Positions 5,050 through 10,076 of a DNA stretch of 10,076 nt are shown here, piece by piece; positions within the stretch are counted from its first letter, which is position 1, and each line of letters opens with the position of its first letter. Under the pieces are notes generated by a model, which did no database searches, was not told where the DNA came from, and saw only the letters and a program-made list of their open reading frames with translations. The position numbers and the translations under genes are program-made. The stretch is from Davidsoniella eucalypti (taxonomy: Eukaryota > Ascomycota > Sordariomycetes > Microascales > Ceratocystidaceae). The stretch spans positions 17,067-27,142 of the forward strand of contig RMBW01000283.1 of the NCBI GenBank assembly GCA_004009845.1. The letters are read 5' to 3'.

Positions 5050-7665
5050 TTAACAACACCACGAATCTTCACGAAGTGCGACTGGCTCACCCTCACCGGC
5101 AACACCATCGTTGGTCACTTCCTCCACTCTTCCCCAGTTTCTTCCCCCTATTCCTGTTTTTTTCAGAAATACTAGCAAGGCTTGCTGGTGCTTCGCCTTA
5201 CTAAATAGATCTTCCATCTTTATCTCACCATCGCAGACGTCTTTCAACTCTTGTCTTTGCTCAAGCCACATATCACAGTCCAACACCAAGTGCTGAATAG
5301 TTTCAATGTCCAGCTGACAATGACGACACATGCTACTCGATACCTTGCCTATGGTCTTTAGGTACGGCAGGTAAGCGCCCTTCCCCGTTAGAAGTTGATA
5401 GTAGGCTGTTGTCAGCCTCTTCTCGCCCTCAATCGGTTTCAGATCACTCACTCCTGTCTTACCAAGAGACCGATAGTGATTCCCAAGTTTGTCTATATCG
5501 CGGTTGATTAGTGTGTCCCAGAGGTTGAAGATGTTCTCTTTAATCTTTTTCTTGATATACCCAGTGGTTGCGATAGAGGTGCATACTCTTTTTTCAAGAG
5601 CCTCCTTTGCAAGCTTATCCACTATCTCATTTCCTTCTATTCCGACATGTCCAGGGCACCAGTGTATTTCTATACTGGTGTCGAGGACCTGTAGGTTTAG
5701 CTTCTCTATGAGGTTCGTGAATATACCAGGCTTCCGTACTCTTTGGATGGCAGCTTGGCTATCGACAAAGATCAGGACTCGTTTCCGTAGTGGCAGTTTT
5801 CGAACGTAGCAAAGGGCTCTGTAGATCGCATAGCTTTCGCAGTCTGCAACCTCAGTGTAAGGACCCAAGGCATTTGCCTCTTGAAACCGCACCATGTTAT
5901 TATCCATATCGACAAAGGCATAGGAGGATTTGTCACCCTCCATAGATCCGTCAGTGTACAGACAATAGGCTTCGCCCAACCATAGGGTTGCTAGGGTTGT
6001 GAGGTGGATTTCCTTTGCTTCTTCTTTTTTGACCATTGGAATGTGTGTTGTGATTGGGGTACGTTTGGCCCATGGTGCCTCCCATACAATTTTAGCTCGC
6101 TGAAGTGCCTTGAAAGGTATCAGGTACTTGATGTCCACGGCAATTGCTTGCACTTGTGACTCTCGCTTCAATTTGTAGGGACCCAAGATACCAAGAGACT
6201 CAAAGTCAGACTCCGAGTTCAGATGGTCCTTGGTGGGTTGGGCGCAATGACGTATGGGGTGGTGTTTAGGGAATTGTAAAAGTCTTGTTCCGTACTTGAG
6301 GTTATTCCATTCCAAGTTGATCTCAACTGGTTTAATGCCAGCCTCTATTTCACAAGCCCTTTTCGGAGCCTGCTTGTAGGTGCCAAGCATCATGGAAATC
6401 GCCAAACTTTGTACTTTTTCAAGGTGTTTCTTGAGGGAAATGGGCTTCATTTTGGTCCACCAGAGGATCGAACCGTACTCCATAATAGGACGAATCACAG
6501 CTTGGTATAACTGTCTAGTTGCTTTCGCACTTAGACCGCTATACTTCCGCGAAATCCGTTGAATTCCCATTAGGGTTCTGGTTGCTTTAAGGGTTCTGTC
6601 TTGGACATGCTCGCTGAAATTCAGCTGACAGTCTAGCCAGATTCCTAGCCACTTGATCTTCTCTGACGGTTGTATTGTCGTCCCTAGGACGTCTATGTGT
6701 TCATTGCTTACTGCTTTACTCCTTGTTAAATGCAGAAGCTCAGTCTTGGAACTCTCAAACTCGACGGAACTATCGTCGGCTTGCCTGGTGAGATCTTCAA
6801 CTATGGCCTCTAGAGCTCTGCAATTTCTCGCAAAGCTTTTGGAAGCCACCGTAATCAGAATATCATCAATGTATGAGAGCTGAATGCCATGAACTTGGAT
6901 GGATTGGGGGATGTTGATGTGTATAAGTCTCGAGTAAATCAAGAACAGAATGGGGGAGATTGGGCTGCCTTGCGGTATGCCTTGGTCAATAGTGTAGAAG
7001 TTTGTTCGCTTGCCATCAAAACATATCTGGACCTTCCTCTTTTGAAGAAAGGCTGCGATCCATTGGGTGCAGTTATTCGGAAGACCTAGATCTCTGCAGT
7101 GCCATAGTAGGGTATCCCTATTAACATGGTCGAACGCGCCTTTGATATCAAGTAGTGCAATACTCGATTTCAGGCCCTGTTCTTTCCATGACTTGACTTG
7201 GTCCATGAGAACCATTGCTGCATCGATCGTCGATCGTTGTTTCCGTCCGCCAAACTGCGTTGGGTGAAGCAGGTCGTCCTTTGTCGCAGCCAAGAAACCA
7301 AGTCTCTGTGCAAAAATTCGTTCCAATACTTTACCTAAGCAGTTCAGCAGCGTGATAATCCGATATGCCTTGATACGGGAATAGTCTGGCTTGTTGGGTT
7401 TTTTCAATATCACTCCAATGCCCTGGCGCCACACCGTAGGACACTGTCCTTTAGTGAATAGCTCCGTGTAGACATAGTGGAAGACCTCGGGGATAGCCCT
7501 ATAAGCATTTTGGATCATTTGGAAATTAATCCCATCTGGTCCAGCAGACTTCTTAGGGTTTGAGGTCATGATAGCTCTTTCAATCTCAATGGTAGAGATG
7601 TTAGGCCAAGGCCATTTCGAGTTCTCGTGATGTGGGATGGGTAGAGTGTCTTCGTCCTCAAGGAC
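5050..7665 (-). CDS. LINE ORF2, intact C-terminal part: reverse transcriptase - RNase H - CCHC finger (copy B)
   Basis: A minus-strand frame of about 871 codons is open from 7665 to the TAA at 5052-5050. It is not a complete gene: the endonuclease half lies upstream in other frames (7666-8871). An ATG exists at 7569, but it falls inside the domain and is unlikely to be the native start. The RT begins with KKSAGPDGINF (about 7535-7560), then LLDIKGAFDHVNRD with a catalytic Asp (about 7126-7155), GIPQGSPISP (about 6965-6985) and YIDD (6862-6873). RNase H starts with TDGS (near 5950) and contains VDSQAA and HWCPGHVGIEGNEIVDKLA. The C-x2-C-x8-H-x4-C finger is near 5275-5330. It shares 98.8% of residues with copy A over the common 665 codons, with no indel. 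Confidence 0.92.
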   Translation of the reverse strand, partial: VLEDEDTLPIPHHENSKWPWPNISTIEIERAIMTSNPKKSAGPDGINFQMIQNAYRAIPEVFHYVYTELFTKGQCPTVWRQGIGVILKKPNKPDYSRIKAYRIITLLNCLGKVLERIFAQRLGFLAATKDDLLHPTQFGGRKQRSTIDAAMVLMDQVKSWKEQGLKSSIALLDIKGAFDHVNRDTLLWHCRDLGLPNNCTQWIAAFLQKRKVQICFDGKRTNFYTIDQGIPQGSPISPILFLIYSRLIHINIPQSIQVHGIQLSYIDDILITVASKSFARNCRALEAIVEDLTRQADDSSVEFESSKTELLHLTRSKAVSNEHIDVLGTTIQPSEKIKWLGIWLDCQLNFSEHVQDRTLKATRTLMGIQRISRKYSGLSAKATRQLYQAVIRPIMEYGSILWWTKMKPISLKKHLEKVQSLAISMMLGTYKQAPKRACEIEAGIKPVEINLEWNNLKYGTRLLQFPKHHPIRHCAQPTKDHLNSESDFESLGILGPYKLKRESQVQAIAVDIKYLIPFKALQRAKIVWEAPWAKRTPITTHIPMVKKEEAKEIHLTTLATLWLGEAYCLYTDGSMEGDKSSYAFVDMDNNMVRFQEANALGPYTEVADCESYAIYRALCYVRKLPLRKRVLIFVDSQAAIQRVRKPGIFTNLIEKLNLQVLDTSIEIHWCPGHVGIEGNEIVDKLAKEALEKRVCTSIATTGYIKKKIKENIFNLWDTLINRDIDKLGNHYRSLGKTGVSDLKPIEGEKRLTTAYYQLLTGKGAYLPYLKTIGKVSSSMCRHCQLDIETIQHLVLDCDMWLEQRQELKDVCDGEIKMEDLFSKAKHQQALLVFLKKTGIGGRNWGRVEEVTNDGVAGEGEPVALREDSWCC

Positions 7666-8871
7666 TCACCTTTTTTCGCCGCCCACCAGATTCAGTAGCA
7701 TCTTGCTTTGTCGTCGAACGACTCCGCCTTGACACCATTTTCTCGAGTGGTGTATATACGAGTCGGTTGTGGTTTCGTGTATCTCATAGCAGTGAAGACT
7801 TCGTCGCCGGTTGCTTGTTTAGAAAGAATTGAAATAGTTAGCTTTGGTTTGATAATGGCATGGAATACCTGTTTCGTTTTTCTTTGTACTCCGTCAGACA
7901 GATCTTATCCTTCTTCCATTGTCGTTCGGCCCTGAGGAAGGACTTCCTCAATAGCTTGAGTTCGTCGTTCCACCAAGGCTTACTCCGGGGCAGATGCGGG
8001 CCTTCGGCATCACCTCTGCGCAGGTATCCTGGATGGCGGCGGTCAGAATGGCCGCCAGATCGGTCGAGTATCTCTTTTTTGAGATTTTCTAATACTAATG
8101 CTCTTTTTTTTTTGAGGCTCTCTCTGAACTGTTTCCAGTCCGTTTTTTTCAAGTTATATATTGTTTTTCCTTCTCTTTTTCGTTTTTTCGGGCGTCGTGG
8201 AACTGCAATTTTAATGCACTGGTGATCCGAACCGTGGAGACCTTCACACGTCCAACTAGTTTTCGTTTGCTTATCTGCCCAGTGAGGAAGGCGAGATCGA
8301 TGATTGATGTTTTCTGCGACCTGGTGGTGAAGAAAGTGCCCTGTTGACCGAGCATTCTCGGGATCCACTACCAAGTCGCATTGTTCCTCTGCAACCAACC
8401 AACGACTTCATCTGCATGCTGTGATGCTCACAGTTCACAGACCACCATGGATGATGGGTGTTGAAGTCCCCGACGATGATGCCATTCCCAACCTGCCATT
8501 GCTGGACAAGCGGGTGCGGTAAAAGGGGCTGGGTCGGATGGTTGTAGAGGTTGACCAATAATGGTTGCGCGTCGATATGAAGTCTTATGCATTGAAGTCG
8601 CTGCTTGCGATGTCGAGAGGCTTTTCTATTGTGAAGTCAATGTCCTTTTGATATAGGTCACGACCCTTGGTCTTGTTAGCAAAGTTAGAGCTGTTTGACG
8701 GTGTGAAAGTTTGTGGTCCTGGAAAATCCATTTGCCTTCTTTTTGCCATACCCAGGGTTCCTGAATGCACAATATCTCAACTCCCTGCCTTATTGCTAAG
8801 TCAAAGAGATGATCTAAAATGCCTTTACGCTTTCCCTGATTGTGCTGAAATATCGTAAGTTTCCTAAACAT
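7666..8871 (-). pseudogene. LINE ORF2 N-terminal part: APE-type endonuclease and linker, broken by many frameshifts
   Basis: This region encodes the target-nicking endonuclease, but its motifs are spread over all three minus frames. Recognisable in order: LTIFQHNQGKRKG at the start; QEPW with the catalytic Glu (8752-8763); RPRVVTYIKR; VNLYNHP; GDFNTHHPWW (GDFN at 8460-8471); IIDLAFLTGQ; GSDH (SDH at 8222-8230); then the linker with SKPWWNDELKLLRK and KPQPTRIYTT. I infer frame changes near 8630, 8587, 8414, 8262, 8060, 7990, 7860, 7700 and 7665, plus an in-frame TAG near 8366. The ATG at 8871 (or 8889, same frame) is the likely ORF2 start. The active-site motifs survive even though the frame does not, so indels dominate over substitutions. 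This could be decay, or sequencing or assembly error. Confidence 0.85.
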
Positions 8872-9754
8872 ATTCAACGATGGTGACATGCTTCGCGGCG
8901 AAGTGGACTGGCTGAGTCAGGCAGTGCTTCGTTCTTGTTGGTTCGTCAGTGAATACAACGGATCGCAGTTGGTGCCTTCTTTGGTTTGCCCAAGACTCGG
9001 GTCATCTCCAGCGGCTTGATGCCATTGCTGTAGGCAAACTCCTCGCGAAGTTCGCGACTTCTGACTTGGGGACGCCGTGCATGACTAGCCGTTGCCAGTC
9101 TTCCGGTTCCACGCAGTCCTTCAGCCGAGGGGGCGCAGTTTTGCGAGCCAGGTGGTCTTGGTTGAGAGCAGGTGGCGCTTGGCCGTCTCGCTGCAGCATT
9201 GATCATCACTTGTTTTTCCGTGAGGTCCAACCTCAATGGCTTTCATCTTTCCATCATAGTTAACCAAGTCACGTATGTGCTTTGGGGGAAGGAATCTTGC
9301 CACCACCGATAAGCATCAGTGTGGTGCTCTGTGTAGTCTTAACAGAGGGGCTTGGACGTTTGGCGGGGTACCTTCTGCCAGCCTTCATCGGAGGCATCTG
9401 GGCCGCGGCTTGCGGTTTTGTAGGGGGCGTCGCTTCGGTAGCTTGCGCCCGGTTTTGGTTGTAGTGATGGTTGTAGTCTTGGGCGGCGCAGTGGTAGCGG
9501 TCTCCGCAGGTGAGGTCGTGGCGTCAGTGACAGCCTTTGCGGCTCGTGACGGAAGAGGCAGGAGCTTCTTCTTCTTCTTGTTCTTCTTTTTGTTGTTATT
9601 ATCGATGTCTGCCTTCTTCGGCAGCGCTGGTGTGATTTGGGTGGCCTTGTTGACCACAGCAGAGAACAGTGCCTTGGATGAGGCAACCACGCTGCGGGCG
9701 CAGCTTCAATCGCCTTTTTGCTTTGGTAGCGGCGACGGCGTGTCGGAATGTCAT
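8864..9754 (-). pseudogene. LINE ORF1 (RNA-binding, gag-like), broken by frameshifts
   Basis: ORF1 proteins of Tad-like elements bind the element RNA. I recognise it by the HGVP motif (9068-9079, in RLVMHGVPKSEV), followed by a stretch ending SVVFTDEP...AKHVTIVEYV that resembles the end of the RRM-like domain found there. These parts lie in different frames with shifts between, roughly near 9035 and 8975. The N-terminal part is low complexity: an Ala/Lys region, a run of Asn and Lys (about 9560-9600) and a Thr/Pro-rich region, again split between frames. An ATG at 9754-9752 (MTFRHAVAATKAK) is a possible start. The stop is the TAG at 8866-8864, overlapping the ORF2 ATG at 8871-8869. I see no CCHC zinc knuckles after the HGVP domain in any frame, although Tad ORF1 proteins usually have them. 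Confidence 0.7.
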
Positions 9755-10076
9755 TCCGCCAGTTCCTGAGCAATCAGCAGCTGAAAGGTCTCGAATTTAG
9801 GGTTTAAAGAGACCAGAGTTGAGGCCCCACGATAATTTCTGCCACAGCGGCGGCAATGAGGGCGTCCGTGTTGTCAGGACCGACCCAGCGTGAAGCTTTC
9901 AGGCCTTAGCCTCCTGGAATTTTTTTAGGGGATGGAGGGGAGCTTGGTTGCTCTACCTCCTCGAAACCCGTTTAACGGTGGTTTTGTGTTGGTTGGGGTT
10001 AGGGTTCAGTCCCGTGATTTGGAGTGGGGACAAGGCAGAGAGAGTCTGACGAAAAAATTTGAGAAGCGGGGTCTCC
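9755..10076 (-). other. Probable LINE 5' UTR or ORF1 upstream region
   Basis: There is no open frame longer than a few dozen codons that I can tie to a family. Two short minus-strand stretches read like protein (WVGPDNTDALIAAAVAEIIV near 9820-9895 and ETFQLLIAQELAE near 9760-9798). They could be the true ORF1 N-terminus, separated by further frameshifts. Next to the right edge nothing is recognised, and the element's 5' terminus cannot be located. Confidence 0.4.

Larger units (their letters stand above)
4892..10076 (-). mobile_element. LINE copy B, long copy with ORF1 and ORF2
   Basis: This is the same family as copy A, in the opposite direction. From the insertion junction at 4891/4892 it runs through poly-T, 3' UTR, ORF2 (RT, RNase H, finger intact; endonuclease broken by frameshifts), ORF1 (broken) and a probable 5' UTR toward the right edge. 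No 5' end or target-site duplication of the integrase sequence near 4870-4890 is recognisable before 10076, so the copy probably continues outside. It is much longer than the 5'-truncated copies common for LINEs. The integrase of an older LTR element is its target. Confidence 0.9.

Noticed and set aside
5489..5809. Plus-strand frame of 106 codons, with a twin at 1239-1559 on the minus strand
   Set aside because: Both are antisense shadows of the RNase H region of ORF2; they match because the LINE copies match.
7860..8225. Plus-strand frame of 121 codons over the endonuclease linker
   Set aside because: Antisense to recognisable ORF2 linker motifs (SKPWWNDEL and the GSDH region); no family resemblance of its own.
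9275..9769. Plus-strand open frame of 164 codons with a hydrophobic Phe/Leu stretch
   Set aside because: It is antisense to ORF1 of LINE B; the hydrophobic run is the complement of the Asn/Lys-rich stretch.
10000..10015. Telomere-like TTAGGG next to GGGG near the right edge (also TTAGGG near 9800)
   Set aside because: Only one copy of the unit at each place, with no tandem array; chance in a G-rich region.
1..10076. Host genes, tRNA or rRNA genes, CRISPR arrays, or a bacterial-type defence system
   Set aside because: Nothing of the kind was recognised; nearly all of the window is accounted for by retrotransposon sequence.

Overview
The window is eukaryotic repeat DNA with no host gene I can support. 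It is a nest of retrotransposons: two copies of one non-LTR (LINE) family of the Tad1/I-like type (endonuclease, reverse transcriptase, RNase H and a C-terminal CCHC finger in one ORF), plus broken pieces of LTR retrotransposons. The ORF1 'HGVP' motif, the Tad-like ORF2 order and the LTR style suggest a filamentous ascomycete fungus. This is inference from family knowledge; the species cannot be read from the sequence.

Layout. 1-2164 (+): the 3' part of LINE copy A, entering from the left edge in mid reverse transcriptase, with an intact frame to its stop, a short 3' UTR and a poly-A tail. 2165-3443 (-): the 5' part of an LTR retrotransposon (5' LTR, leader, start of gag), whose gag is cut by LINE A. 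3444-4156 (-): a reverse-transcriptase fragment of a Ty3/gypsy element, cut at 3443/3444 by the LTR of the previous element. 4157-4357: a 201-bp LTR-like unit with 18-bp perfect inverted ends. 4358-4891 (+): a Ty3/gypsy integrase fragment facing away from the RT fragment. 4892-10076 (-): LINE copy B, from its poly-T (poly-A on its own strand) through 3' UTR, ORF2, a frame-broken endonuclease half, a frame-broken ORF1 and probable 5' UTR; its 5' end is not recognised and may lie outside.

Order of events, inferred from nesting. A gypsy element was rearranged so that RT and integrase stand head to head around the 201-bp unit. A second LTR element then entered the RT. The LINEs came in later, A into the gag of the second LTR element and B into the integrase just before its expected third catalytic residue. 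The two LINE 3' ends face each other, so about 2.1 kb of nearly identical sequence forms an inverted repeat around a 2.7-kb spacer.

The LINE 3' halves agree at about 98% by hand count, without indels and with mostly synonymous changes. The 5' half of copy B is instead full of frameshifts while keeping its protein motifs. That contrast, and the RT/unit/integrase junction, are the main points worth checking.
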